57,472 bases of DNA from Kiritimatiellia bacterium (lineage in GTDB: Bacteria; Verrucomicrobiota; Kiritimatiellia; UBA8416; JADHWI01): NCBI GenBank assembly GCA_030744755.1, contig JASLPY010000029.1, forward strand, positions 1 to 57,472, written 5' to 3'. Below are positions 11,486 to 20,531 of this stretch, piece after piece. Both the position numbers and the translations under genes were made by a program. Under the pieces are notes generated by a model. That model did no database searches and had not been told where the DNA came from. It worked only from the letters and a program-made list of their open reading frames with translations. Position 1 is the stretch's first letter; the number at the start of each line of letters is the position of its first letter.

Positions 11486-14122
11486 TTACTCGCCTAGCCC
11501 CTCCAGCTCCATTTCGATTTCCTCATCGCTGTGGGGCATGACTTTCCGGTAGACTTCGGCCGGTGCGCGCAATGAGCCGTCCACCGTAAGTAAATCGCGT
11601 TCGACCTGTATGTTAAAAAGCCGTTCGTTCTCCTGCAGGTAAGGAAGGATCAACTTCCAGTCGTCACTGGACAGGCGCCGGAACATCCCGGCGTTGAGTT
11701 GTTCATCCACCAGCGTCTGATGAGGATCCCGCACATAAATCGCTCCCCCTGAGGCAAGCGAGAGAAGATTGCTGCCGGGATAAGGCAAGTCCAGTGGTTC
11801 AACAGATCCATCGTCATTGACCTGAAGACCATTGACAATGGCGAATCCTCCGCCGTTCAATGGATCGCCGGCCATAAACGACTCGGCAAGGAAATCCAGC
11901 GCCGTACCGTTAATAACAACCTTGGGCCGTCCTACGGCATTGATCATGGGCCGTCCGGCGGCATTGCCCATGATGTAAACATCTCCGCCCTTGGCTCCGT
12001 ACATGAAGGTCTGCCCCACGTCGCCGAAAACCGCCAGCTTCCCACGCTTTGAAATCTGGCAGAGCTGATCCTGGGCATTGCCGTGAACAAAGATTTCAAG
12101 GCCGTCCATTCCCGAAGCCAGGTAATCGCCGGGATTGTCGTAACAGTCAATCCGCAAACCGTCGGTCTCGGGACCGAAACCCGCGCCATGGAAACGCGTG
12201 CCGCGCGAGTTGTAATGGACTATGTGACGCCAGCCGGCATGATAGGCATCCACCGACAGGTAGGAATCACAGTCGCGGCCTTCGGGTTGAAACTCGCGGG
12301 CATCTATCAGGATGGCCTGCTCGTCGTTTTCGGGCCCCCGCAGGCTGTCGCGAGTTTCGAAGTCAACCCGCCGGCAGGTGCCACCTCCGTTGGTGGTAAA
12401 GAGGGGCTGTGCGTCAAAAATCAACTGCAGTCCCTGTCGCATAATAGAGATCACCGAGCTGCGCTTCTTGGTCCCGGTTGGGTAGCGTCGGTCTATGCAC
12501 AGGGTCAATGCCTCGATTCCCTGCAGGGGGTTGCGCTTTGCGGCAGCCGTCGCGAACTCGTTCACCAGCCACCGAAGCCGGTCATAATCCATCTCCACAA
12601 TCTGTTCAACAATGTACCGGTACAGGTGGCTCGAATCCGAATTGCCCAACGCCTGCTCGATCAGGCTCGCGTCTTCATCGCTGTTCTGAGAGCAACTTAT
12701 TTCCGCGGAGAGATCACAGTGAACCTGGTTGGGAGCGGTATGCAGGGGCTCTCCGAACTTGTTGGTTGTGATCAGATCGTAGCCATCACCATCCCCTTTG
12801 GGTACAACACTCATAAGGAAAGCGCCGCCGTCGGTAAAACTGCCGCCACGGGCATTCCAGTACTTGTCGGCCACCGGTGTGAAACGAGAATCCTCCGCGG
12901 CCAGGTTGGCCAACGTTGCGTCGATCGCCTGCTTCTCCGAGCATACCAGGCCTATAGATACTTCTCCCTCCTGCAAGGCAAATACCTGCGGACGCAACAT
13001 GGCAGTATCGGTAATCCCTACCAGCTGGAAACCTTTCTCGGCCAGGTTTCGCGCAATAATAAAGAACCAGGGACCATCCGGAGCCGCATGGGTATGAACG
13101 GTTTGGATCTCGCGATAGAGACGCTGTTTCTCGGGTGTCAGCCTGTCGAAATCCAGTTCGGACGTGGGTGCCAGCGCCTCTATGATGCATTCCATGGGAT
13201 ACTTGTAGGTGCGCGTCATAAGGTCGAACAGCATTACAGACGTCTCAGTATCAGTCAGAAACTGCGGGTAAAGATTGCGTTGGGCCAGGAATTCGGAGAC
13301 CGCGCGGTAATTGGCGAAATCACCATTGTGTACCAGTGCCTCGTTCATGCCTATGAAGGGGTGACATCCTCCGGGATGCCAGACGCGCCCCCTGGTGGGA
13401 TAACGCTGGTGAGCGATCCACACGTGGGCCTTCGTGTCCGCCATCTGGTAGTACTGAACCACCGCCTCGGCGTAGCCAACGATCTTGAGGATCAGAAGGT
13501 TGCGGGCATGAGACAGGACAAATGCGCGCTTCTCGCCCAGTGAAGCGTAGAACTTCTCGTTAATTCGATTGGAATTCTGGAAGACAAACTCGTCCTCCAG
13601 CTCACGCGGCGAAAGGAAGCCCAGCTTCTTGTCCTCGGAGAATTTCTGAAGGACATCGGGCTTCACCCTCACGAAGTACCTCATCACATCGGGAGGCCTG
13701 ACCTCCAGCAAGGGCACGTCGCGATAATCATCCACCGTGGCCAGCATATAGGAATGCTGAACGTCGAAGAATGGTGTCACAAACTCCTTCTCTACCTCAC
13801 CCCGGGCGTCCGGGTTCAATAGAGCCACCTGCAGGATATAGCTCTCATCCAGTACTTCGCGTGAGACGCCCATTTCTTCAGGAATCAACCCGCAGGCGGC
13901 GATGCCGCCGCCTTTTCCGTTGCCGCGATTGCGCATCTGGATCGATGGTTCGTAGATGTTCTTGCCGCTGACCGGGATGGAACAGGCAAAACCTGTTACA
14001 CCACAGCCGCCCTCGGCTTCCGGTGACTTGGGGAACCAATCGTCCCGGTCCGGCCGAAAGTAGGCGCGAGAACGGGTGATGGCCTCTGCCCTGTCGAACG
14101 AAAACAGATCGCTATTATTCAT
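11486..14122 (-). CDS. Glutamate-synthase-like glutaminase + GXGXG protein
   Basis: About 878 residues from the ATG at 14122. That start overlaps the upstream stop as TGATG; further upstream the frame is only a shadow of the neighbouring gene. The N-terminal half is a class II glutamine amidotransferase domain: candidate nucleophile Cys40 in GGCGVTGF, then a run typical of GltB domain 1 (YPTRGRVWHPGGCHPF, LVHNGDFANY). The C-terminal third is the right-handed GXGXG helix of GltB/FwdC (GDVGQTFMYGAKGGDVYIMG, then RPMINAVGRP). The FMN/synthase domain is absent and encoded separately in the next two genes upstream. Likely role: release ammonia from glutamine for reductive transfer to 2-oxoglutarate. 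A 39-residue segment precedes Cys40, so it must be removed by processing if the class II mechanism applies. Confidence 0.9.
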   Translation of the reverse strand: MNNSDLFSFDRAEAITRSRAYFRPDRDDWFPKSPEAEGGCGVTGFACSIPVSGKNIYEPSIQMRNRGNGKGGGIAACGLIPEEMGVSREVLDESYILQVALLNPDARGEVEKEFVTPFFDVQHSYMLATVDDYRDVPLLEVRPPDVMRYFVRVKPDVLQKFSEDKKLGFLSPRELEDEFVFQNSNRINEKFYASLGEKRAFVLSHARNLLILKIVGYAEAVVQYYQMADTKAHVWIAHQRYPTRGRVWHPGGCHPFIGMNEALVHNGDFANYRAVSEFLAQRNLYPQFLTDTETSVMLFDLMTRTYKYPMECIIEALAPTSELDFDRLTPEKQRLYREIQTVHTHAAPDGPWFFIIARNLAEKGFQLVGITDTAMLRPQVFALQEGEVSIGLVCSEKQAIDATLANLAAEDSRFTPVADKYWNARGGSFTDGGAFLMSVVPKGDGDGYDLITTNKFGEPLHTAPNQVHCDLSAEISCSQNSDEDASLIEQALGNSDSSHLYRYIVEQIVEMDYDRLRWLVNEFATAAAKRNPLQGIEALTLCIDRRYPTGTKKRSSVISIMRQGLQLIFDAQPLFTTNGGGTCRRVDFETRDSLRGPENDEQAILIDAREFQPEGRDCDSYLSVDAYHAGWRHIVHYNSRGTRFHGAGFGPETDGLRIDCYDNPGDYLASGMDGLEIFVHGNAQDQLCQISKRGKLAVFGDVGQTFMYGAKGGDVYIMGNAAGRPMINAVGRPKVVINGTALDFLAESFMAGDPLNGGGFAIVNGLQVNDDGSVEPLDLPYPGSNLLSLASGGAIYVRDPHQTLVDEQLNAGMFRRLSSDDWKLILPYLQENERLFNIQVERDLLTVDGSLRAPAEVYRKVMPHSDEEIEMELEGLGE

Positions 14123-15696
14123 CAAGAGTCTTCCTCTGCACCTTCGTAATCGAGGTGCGTCAACAGATCGGTTCTGCCTCGGAGCGCGGTGACGGAATCC
14201 AGCCCCAGGCGCCACAGGATATCCACCAGGATTTCCCGCCAGGCGTTGTACATGTTGACCAGGCGCTGTGTGCACCAGTCGGTGCTCAGCACCTGGTGCA
14301 GTTCCGCGTCGGTCGTGCAGATCCCGCGGGGACAGCCACGGCCGCTCTCGCAGCGCCCGCAACGGATGCAACTGGTGGCCACTACTTCGGCTGTGCCGGT
14401 CACAATTCCGTCGGCTCCCAGGGCAATGGCCTTGACAATGTCCCATGGGGTGCGCACGCCGCCGCTGACGATCAGCGCAACTTCATCCCGCACTCCTTCG
14501 TCAACCAGGAACTGGTGCACGTTGCTGATGGCGTACTCGATTGGCATGGCGATGTTCTTCTTGGCGATATCCGGAGCTGCTCCCGTACCACCATAGCAGC
14601 CATCCAGGTGAACGATGTGTGTCCCGGCGCAATAGGATCCAACCGCCACCATCTCCACATCATCCGGCGTAGAAACCTTGGTAGACAGAAGGGTGCTGCG
14701 ATTGACGTGGCCAATCCAGTCCAGATGCTTCTTGTGATCCTCAATTGAGTAAACACTGTGGAAGGGGAAGGGCGAGAAGAGCGACGTGCCCACAACCGCT
14801 TCACGCATGGCAGCGACCGTGGGGGTGTTCTTATCGCCCAACAAGTGGCCGCCCAGCCCGGGCTTTGCGCCCTGCGCATACTTGAATTCCACTATACGTG
14901 CATGCTGGATGGTCTCTTCCCTTACCCCGAACAGTCCGGTGGCCACCTGGGTGATCATGTGATCCTTGTAGGGGACAAAGCGATCAGGGTACCCCCCCTC
15001 CCCCGTGCAGGAGAATGTGTTCCAGGCCTTGGCAGCACGCGCTTTCCCGAGCTGAACCCGGATGTTGGTGGAACCGAACGACATCCCCCCTCCGTACCAG
15101 GGGACGTCGATTTTGACCTTGGGACGATCGTCATCTCGTTTGTTCAGGACAATCTCTGTAGATATGTCTTCTTTCCTCAGATCAGATGGCGGAGCCCCTG
15201 GAAAACGGATACGCAGGCGATCGAAACCGCCTTCCGATGCCCCGATCTCACTTTCCAGATGTGAAGGCGGCGCATGCCCCGTTTCGGCCATCATCCAGCA
15301 GCTGGCCAGCAGGTCCGGTGTCCAGCGACGATCACCCAGCGTTTTGAATGCCGGGTTCTCCGACAAAGAAAGAGCGCCCTGCGGACAGGCCTTAACACAG
15401 AAGTGATCCGTCTTTTCGCAGTCGTACCCGGAGCAGAGGTAATCGAAGGGCCGCATAAGGTTCCGGTACCCCTCCGGACGACGATGGACATTGTTGGGGC
15501 AGATTTCCACGCACTTGCCGCAGGATATACAGGCTGACGAACGGTGGATACTGTACTTGCCCAGTTCATTGCGGTAGCGAGGCAAAGCCAGGCGCACCTC
15601 TCGATCAACCCGGGCAAAGTCAGGATGGTCCGCGAAATCCTTCCCCGACTGGCTGACGGGAGGTGGGACATCAAGTACTTGTTGTGGGGTTTCCAT
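14122..15696 (-). CDS. Ferredoxin-FMN glutamate-synthase domain protein
   Basis: 524 residues. An N-terminal dicluster ferredoxin (C56, C59, C62, C66; C88, C93, C100, C104) precedes the FMN-binding synthase barrel of glutamate synthase (DVPWYGGGMSFGS, CTGEGGYPDRF, KPGLGGHLLG, GCYGGTGAAP, VSGGVRTPWD, ALGADGIVTGTA). The late cluster CIRCGRCESGRGCPRGICTTD resembles the [3Fe-4S] loop of GOGAT. It reductively aminates 2-oxoglutarate if it acts with the glutaminase protein downstream, with which it overlaps by 1 nt. GGAG lies 3 bases before the ATG. Of the two FMN paralogues in this operon it is the better match to genuine glutamate synthase. Confidence 0.9.
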   Translation of the reverse strand: METPQQVLDVPPPVSQSGKDFADHPDFARVDREVRLALPRYRNELGKYSIHRSSACISCGKCVEICPNNVHRRPEGYRNLMRPFDYLCSGYDCEKTDHFCVKACPQGALSLSENPAFKTLGDRRWTPDLLASCWMMAETGHAPPSHLESEIGASEGGFDRLRIRFPGAPPSDLRKEDISTEIVLNKRDDDRPKVKIDVPWYGGGMSFGSTNIRVQLGKARAAKAWNTFSCTGEGGYPDRFVPYKDHMITQVATGLFGVREETIQHARIVEFKYAQGAKPGLGGHLLGDKNTPTVAAMREAVVGTSLFSPFPFHSVYSIEDHKKHLDWIGHVNRSTLLSTKVSTPDDVEMVAVGSYCAGTHIVHLDGCYGGTGAAPDIAKKNIAMPIEYAISNVHQFLVDEGVRDEVALIVSGGVRTPWDIVKAIALGADGIVTGTAEVVATSCIRCGRCESGRGCPRGICTTDAELHQVLSTDWCTQRLVNMYNAWREILVDILWRLGLDSVTALRGRTDLLTHLDYEGAEEDS

Positions 15697-15788
15697 TTAC
15701 TCCAGTACTCCAATCCTGCAGGCTCCCGGCCCCGTTTGCGGGCGCCGACCGTTGGATTCATTAATCAGCAATTCTCTGGAAAATCCGC

Positions 15789-17186
15789 TCATATGACGTA
15801 ATCCGTTTTACGCTTGCCGAAGAGCCGTCCGAACGCCTGCTTCTCAAGATCCTCAACAAACATGCACCGCCCGGTTTCCCCGCGCAATCGCCGGGCTTCA
15901 CGAATACCCATGGCCCCCATCATTTCCAGAAGCTGGTTGTGCCAGGTGCCCATGAGGTTGGTGACCCGCTGTGTCCCGTATTCCTTCTCAGTTTCTTCCA
16001 GCCGGATGGAACATGGATTTCCATGTTCACACTCACCACAAAGCCGGCATTCGATGGCGAGAAGCAAGGGAATGTCGATTGTCACGAGATCAGCACCACA
16101 AATCACGGCCTTGGTCATGTGTTCGGGAAGGGCAATACCGCCCGAGGAAATGAGTGTCATCTCGTCCCGAGTCCCGGCCTTGAGAAGCGCACCGTGCACA
16201 TCGCGTACCACGTCACGCACGTGACGCGGTGAATCCGGAGCATCCTCGCGGCCACTTCTGTCATGCACCAGGTTCACGACTTCCACGCCGGCACCGACAA
16301 GCGACACAACTCTCCCCGCCACCGAGGGCGACGCCATTACGCGTACAGCCACAATGCGTTCCGCCTTGGCATTCTTCAGGGACTCCACAGTATTTAGAAC
16401 ATCAGGACTGTCGGGAATGATTACCATGGGTGAGTCGACAAAACTGTCGCCGTTGCTCCCATTATTCAGCAAAGGGATGACCGTATTGACCATCGACGCG
16501 TCCTGGTCGCCAATCTCATTCTCACGGACAATGGAAAAAAGACCCAGGTTCTTTGCCACATTCGCCAGAATGCCGGGCACCGAACCGCGCAGCCAATTGA
16601 CGGGAAGTTCGGCGAACATCAGGGGAAGCGGAGAAGATATGATTGGCGGTGACTTAACATCCAACTCGCCGTCATTGAAACTCAGGTGATTCAGCTTGCG
16701 GCCAATGTCAACCGAAGTGTTGATGTACTCGCGCCCGTGGATACCGTCACGGGTCGGCCGAACAATTTCCGACATGTCGGTCCACATGGAATCAAACCCC
16801 GGCCCGCTGAAAGGACCGCCGTAACCACAACCCGAAACCGGAATACTGCCTGTTTCCGCCTGGAACCATGTGGTGAGAAGGATCTCCGGCTTGTAGTAAT
16901 CGTCTCCCAACCGTTCATACTCGGTATTAACGACGCGGGTGAGGATGTTCTTGGTGCAGTTCTGGACGCAGGTCAGACATCCCTTGCATTTGTAAATGTA
17001 ATCCAGGTATCCACGCTCTTCGTGCAGGGCAGTCGTCTCTTCTTTGTAGATATCGTAGACGCACCCCTTCTTGACACAGTTCTGGCAGCTCGCACAGTCT
17101 TCGCGCCAGTCTACGATACCCAGTTTTCCCTCGATTCTAAATCGGGGAGCTTCCGGATGTGTGTGTATGTGATACTTTTCAGGCAT
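15789..17186 (-). CDS. Divergent ferredoxin-glutamate-synthase-like protein
   Basis: 465 residues. A dicluster ferredoxin domain (C31, C34, C37, C42; C67, C70, C73, C77) is followed by a glutamate-synthase-type barrel recognised from RPTRDGIHGREYINTSVDIG, SSGGIALPEHM and AVICGADLVTIDIPLL, and ends with a Cys-rich loop (CRLCGECEHGNPCSI). The central barrel lacks the GGCYGGTG-like phosphate/FMN segments seen in the downstream paralogue, so it may be a structural or electron-relay partner and not a second catalyst. It lies 92 bp upstream of that paralogue and 20 bp after an MvhD-like gene. Confidence 0.85.
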   Translation of the reverse strand: MPEKYHIHTHPEAPRFRIEGKLGIVDWREDCASCQNCVKKGCVYDIYKEETTALHEERGYLDYIYKCKGCLTCVQNCTKNILTRVVNTEYERLGDDYYKPEILLTTWFQAETGSIPVSGCGYGGPFSGPGFDSMWTDMSEIVRPTRDGIHGREYINTSVDIGRKLNHLSFNDGELDVKSPPIISSPLPLMFAELPVNWLRGSVPGILANVAKNLGLFSIVRENEIGDQDASMVNTVIPLLNNGSNGDSFVDSPMVIIPDSPDVLNTVESLKNAKAERIVAVRVMASPSVAGRVVSLVGAGVEVVNLVHDRSGREDAPDSPRHVRDVVRDVHGALLKAGTRDEMTLISSGGIALPEHMTKAVICGADLVTIDIPLLLAIECRLCGECEHGNPCSIRLEETEKEYGTQRVTNLMGTWHNQLLEMMGAMGIREARRLRGETGRCMFVEDLEKQAFGRLFGKRKTDYVI

Positions 17187-17206
17187 ATTCGTCTACAACT
17201 ACCGGG

Positions 17207-17599
17207 CTAGAGGCCAGACATCTCCTCTACCATCTCCCGAAGCTTCTCTTTCAGCTCGTCCGTGGAATCCTTCGGCGAGTGATGCAGCATGGCTACCTGG
17301 TTTTCCTTCATGCCGATTTCTTTCAGCAGTTTCTTGGCCAGGTGAACACGCACCTGGGCCCTGTAGTTGCCTTCGAAGAGAGTACAATCTCCTTCCGGGC
17401 AAGCCACAACGCATACACCACGTGCACCATCTTCAAAGGCGTGCAACAGGTACTGGATGTCAGTTCTCCCGGTGCATGGGAGCATTCTAACCACTATGTG
17501 GCAGCCGTCCTGGTCCCATTGCCGAGGCAAGGTACCACTATCGGCAACGCAGTTCTCGCATAGACAAACCAATATGTCTGGAGTTGTCTTTACTGCCAT
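17207..17599 (-). CDS. MvhD-like iron-sulfur electron adaptor (second copy)
   Basis: About 130 residues. The ATG at 17599 is preceded at good spacing by AGGAAG, so I prefer it to the longer frame starting at 17665. The family signatures CLCENC, MLPCTGRTDIQYLLHAF and VVACPEGDCTLFEGNYRA place it with MvhD/FlpD, but it diverges from the copy at 3521-4003 and has a longer charged helical tail. Its place between glnN and the glutamate-synthase-like genes suggests that it passes electrons from the Hdr/Nuo unit to the GOGAT-like proteins. That is inference from order. Confidence 0.85.
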   Translation of the reverse strand: MAVKTTPDILVCLCENCVADSGTLPRQWDQDGCHIVVRMLPCTGRTDIQYLLHAFEDGARGVCVVACPEGDCTLFEGNYRAQVRVHLAKKLLKEIGMKENQVAMLHHSPKDSTDELKEKLREMVEEMSGL

Positions 17600-17704
17600 T
17601 GTGAACTTCCTGCAATCGATATTCCCAGATAACGCGAACGGTGGGTACCCCTTCTTCAGGAGCACCCACCGATTTCATAGCGCAGAAGATACTATCACAG
17701 ATGC

Positions 17705-19798
17705 TTAGTACATGAAAAGCATTTCTGTGTAAGTTGGCAATGGCCATATCTCGTTAGGCAGTACGGCTTCCAGAGAGTCCGCCGCTTCACGCAGTTCATC
17801 CTGTGCTTTCAGGATGGCCAGGGCTTCTCCGCCGGCAGCCGCGGCTTCAACATTCTTGATTCCGGTCAACAGCTTGCCTGTCCATTCATTGACCTCGCCC
17901 AGCAAATCCTTGGCCGCCGCAGTATCACCTACACCGACATCTGACACAGCCTTGATGGTGTCGGCCAGTTCTCCCTGGTATGTGATAGCCGCCGGAGCAA
18001 TCATGGTTTTCGCCATGGTGATTGCACATCGGCATTCGATCGCCAGTTCCTCGTTGTAGACCTCGAGGTAGACCTCGTGCCGGGATTCCAGTTCCTCCTT
18101 CGAAAGCACTTTGTACTTTCCAAAGAGCTCAATGGACTTGTCCGACAGGATCGAAGACAGGGCCTCTGTGCTCTTCTTGAGGTTCGGCAGCCCCCTGCTT
18201 TCGGCATCGGCAAGCCACTCATCGGTGTAGTTGTCGCCGCCGAACAGTATCCGCTTGTGGGTCGTAACGATCTGCTGCAGGACGTCCTGCAGTGAGGCAT
18301 TGAATTCTTTACCGTCTGCGAGCTGCCCGTCCAGCTCCGTGCAGATCTCATCCAATGACTGGGCAACGATAGTGTTGAGCACTACGTTCGCCCCGGCACA
18401 GCTCTGGGACGAACCCACCGCACGGAACTCGAACTTGTTGCCGGTGAAAGCGAAAGGAGAGGTCCGGTTGCGGTCCGTCGCGTCCCTGGGAAGCGACGGC
18501 AGCGAATCCACGCCGATCTCAATCGTCCCGCCGCTCTTGGAACTCTTGGCGCCACCCGCCTCGATCTGCCCGATGACATCCATCAATTGCTCGCCCAGAA
18601 AGATCGAAATGATGGCCGGGGGTGCTTCGTTCGCACCCAACCGGTGATCGTTGCCCGCGGAAGCCACCGCGGCACGGAGCAGGTCGGCATGAGTATCGAC
18701 AGCCTTCATGAGGGCGCAGATCATGGTGAGGAACTTGGCGTTCTCATGAGGATCGTCACCCGGGGTCAGCCAGTTTTTGCCATCCGGCCCGCATACGGAC
18801 CAGTTGTTGTGCTTGCCCGAGCCGTTCACGCCCGCATAGGGCTTTTCGTGAAGCAGGCAAACAAATCCATGCTCTCTGGCAACGGTATGCAACACGTCCA
18901 TCATGATCATATTGTGGTCAATGGCCAGGTTCAGTTCTTCGTACATCGGAGCAATCTCGAACTGCGCCGGACAGACCTCGTTGTGCCTGGTTTTCGCCGG
19001 AACGCCGAGGCGCCAGAGCTCGCGGTCCACATCACTCATAAACTCCACGACACGCGGACGGATGGCGCCAAAGTAGTGGTCATCCATCTGCTGATGCTTG
19101 GCGGGCTTGAGTCCGAAAAGCGTGCGCCCGGTCTGAATCAGGTCAAGACGGTTCTCGTAGAGCTCCTCATCAATCAGGAAGTATTCCTGTTCCGGGCCCA
19201 ACGTGGCGTAGGCGCGTCTGGTTTCGTCTTCAATTCCAAAGAACTTGCCCAGGCGGCAGACCTGCTCGGACAGCGCGGCCATGGAACGAAGAACGGGCGT
19301 CTTTTTGCCCAGGGCTTCGCCGTAATAGCCGCAGAATACAGTGGGGATGCACAGTGTCGCGCCGGTGGCACTTTCCTTTATAAAGGCAGGGCTCGTAGGG
19401 TCCCATCCCGTGTATCCACGTGCTTCGAAAGTTGCACGCAGCCCGCCGGACGGAAAACTTGAGGCATCCGGTTCACCCTGGATCAGTTCTTTGCCCGAAA
19501 ACATGAGAATGGCACCACCCTCGCCGTCAGGCGTAACAAAAGAATCATGTTTCTCGGCGGTAGACCCCGTCAGCGGCTGGAACCAATGGGTGAAATGTGT
19601 CGCCCCCTTCTCCAGCGCCCAGGTCTTCATGGCATCAGCCACCTCATCCGCGATGCCGGCGTCAAGAGGCGTGCCCGCTGTGATGGTCGCGCTGATCGAT
19701 CTGAACGCGTTCTCCGAGAGATAGTTGCGCATTACTTTTGGACTGAACGTGTTCTCTCCGTACGCGTCAGTTAACATGATTTCAGTTACCTTGTTCAT
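17705..19798 (-). CDS. glnN: Glutamine synthetase type III
   Basis: 697 residues, the size of dodecameric GSIII and much longer than GSI or GSII. Conserved GSIII stretches include [55 protein letters not shown] and [17 protein letters not shown]. It makes glutamine from glutamate, ammonium and ATP in the cytoplasm. First gene of the operon, it supplies the glutamine that the downstream glutaminase/synthase proteins would use, giving a full GS-GOGAT cycle in one transcript. GGAGG lies about 9 bases before the ATG. A -24/-12 (sigma-54) promoter candidate is located 64 bp upstream, fitting nitrogen control. Confidence 0.96.
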   Translation of the reverse strand: MNKVTEIMLTDAYGENTFSPKVMRNYLSENAFRSISATITAGTPLDAGIADEVADAMKTWALEKGATHFTHWFQPLTGSTAEKHDSFVTPDGEGGAILMFSGKELIQGEPDASSFPSGGLRATFEARGYTGWDPTSPAFIKESATGATLCIPTVFCGYYGEALGKKTPVLRSMAALSEQVCRLGKFFGIEDETRRAYATLGPEQEYFLIDEELYENRLDLIQTGRTLFGLKPAKHQQMDDHYFGAIRPRVVEFMSDVDRELWRLGVPAKTRHNEVCPAQFEIAPMYEELNLAIDHNMIMMDVLHTVAREHGFVCLLHEKPYAGVNGSGKHNNWSVCGPDGKNWLTPGDDPHENAKFLTMICALMKAVDTHADLLRAAVASAGNDHRLGANEAPPAIISIFLGEQLMDVIGQIEAGGAKSSKSGGTIEIGVDSLPSLPRDATDRNRTSPFAFTGNKFEFRAVGSSQSCAGANVVLNTIVAQSLDEICTELDGQLADGKEFNASLQDVLQQIVTTHKRILFGGDNYTDEWLADAESRGLPNLKKSTEALSSILSDKSIELFGKYKVLSKEELESRHEVYLEVYNEELAIECRCAITMAKTMIAPAAITYQGELADTIKAVSDVGVGDTAAAKDLLGEVNEWTGKLLTGIKNVEAAAAGGEALAILKAQDELREAADSLEAVLPNEIWPLPTYTEMLFMY

Positions 19799-19861
19799 CT
19801 CCGTCTACCTCCAATTTTCGCGTCATACTCCTGTTCTGAGATAAATAATCCGGAACGTTGT

Positions 19862-19877
19862 TGCACATTTCCTACCA
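19862..19877 (-). promoter_or_regulatory. Candidate sigma-54 promoter of glnN
   Basis: On the minus strand the bases read TGGTAGGAAATGTGCA. The GG and GC dinucleotides have the obligatory -24/-12 spacing of sigma-54 promoters (consensus TGGCAC-N5-TTGCA), and the -12 element ends 64 bp before the glnN ATG. Matches outside the invariant pairs are only partial. I found no clear NtrC site upstream. Confidence 0.4.
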
Positions 19878-19976
19878 GATCTCAAGACAAACAGAACAAT
19901 ACTCTCAACAGGTTTATTAGAAGGCACATACAAGCCGTGAGACCCACTTACAATGCATGATCCTTATCGCCTGACA

Positions 19977-19990
19977 TTACAATTATGTAA
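19977..19990. promoter_or_regulatory. Palindrome upstream of glnN
   Basis: TTACA-ATTA-TGTAA has perfect 5-base arms about 180 bp upstream of glnN, in an AT-rich stretch. It could be an operator or enhancer-type activator site for the nitrogen operon. Chance occurrence is possible because the arms are short. Confidence 0.25.
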
Positions 19991-20124
19991 CATGCTGCCT
20001 TCTATTCATGACTGTCTCTGCACTTTGAACAGAAAACGTTCTGGCAAGAGATGCGTCGCATCTCGGGACTACTGACGTGCTGGGTTTTACAGTCTATACG
20101 ATTGAGTGGTCAATGATAGGGATT

Positions 20125-20250
20125 GCTCCTTGATGGTACTGGGGGTGGGCTGAGGGGCGGCTTACAGACCGTGTGGCCGATGGTGACCCTATCACTGGGA
20201 CCGAAGTCCGGCCTCCAGTTTCTCGCAGACTCGGTCACGCAGGCTTTTCG
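20125..20250 (+). repeat. Dispersed ~125-bp repeat, copy A
   Basis: This stretch matches the reverse complement of 51014-51138 along its whole length with roughly 15-20 mismatches or small indels. The longest identical block runs from CCCTATCACTGGGACC through TTTCTCGCAGA (over 40 bp). It covers the last ~17 codons of a WYL-like reading frame plus about 65 bp after its stop codon. Confidence 0.8.
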
Positions 20251-20305
20251 GGGCCAGCACCTTTACGTCCGGCATCCACGAGAGTACCCGCGGATTACGT
20301 GTTTT
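20192..20305 (-). pseudogene. 3' remnant of a WYL-domain regulator
   Basis: Reading the minus strand gives about 36 residues containing RVLSWMPDVKVLAPKSLRD followed by RVCEKLEAGLRSQ and a stop. That is the typical C-terminal end of WYL-domain transcription factors (W-x-PDVxVLxPxxLRxRVxExLE). Upstream of about 20305 the frame loses similarity and meets stops, so only the 3' end survives. The identification rests on the motif pattern alone. Confidence 0.5.
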
Positions 20306-20531
20306 CGATGGTCTGTTCCCTGCTTGTCACGGCGTAGAGAAGCCAAGATGGGACTACTACTACGTGCCCTCATGGCCTGCGCGAACGACCCCGAGTTCGC
20401 GGCGTAACCGGTCTGCTCAGAACGGGTGCCGAATGGGGGTGAATTGCCCTCAGCCTGCCGTCGTGGCCCGCCCAGGCCACCACATCAACCCCAGCCGGAC
20501 GAACTCTTGCCCCCAGGGAGGGGGTTCTCGT

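Larger units (their letters stand above)
19799..20531. other. Regulatory and scar region between glnN and lamin-tail fragment
   Basis: The first ~300 bp carry the glnN promoter candidate and palindrome. From about 20125 to 20305 there is a copy of a dispersed repeat and the decayed 3' end of a WYL-type regulator on the minus strand. From about 20305 to 20531 I see no gene; the open frames there lack homology-like features. Confidence 0.5.

Noticed and set aside
12083..13543. 486-codon plus-strand frame
   Set aside because: It lies antisense to the glutaminase/GXGXG gene, which has clear domains and operon context.
20123..20407. 94-codon frame covering repeat copy A
   Set aside because: It follows the antisense of the WYL remnant, with no start signal or family features.
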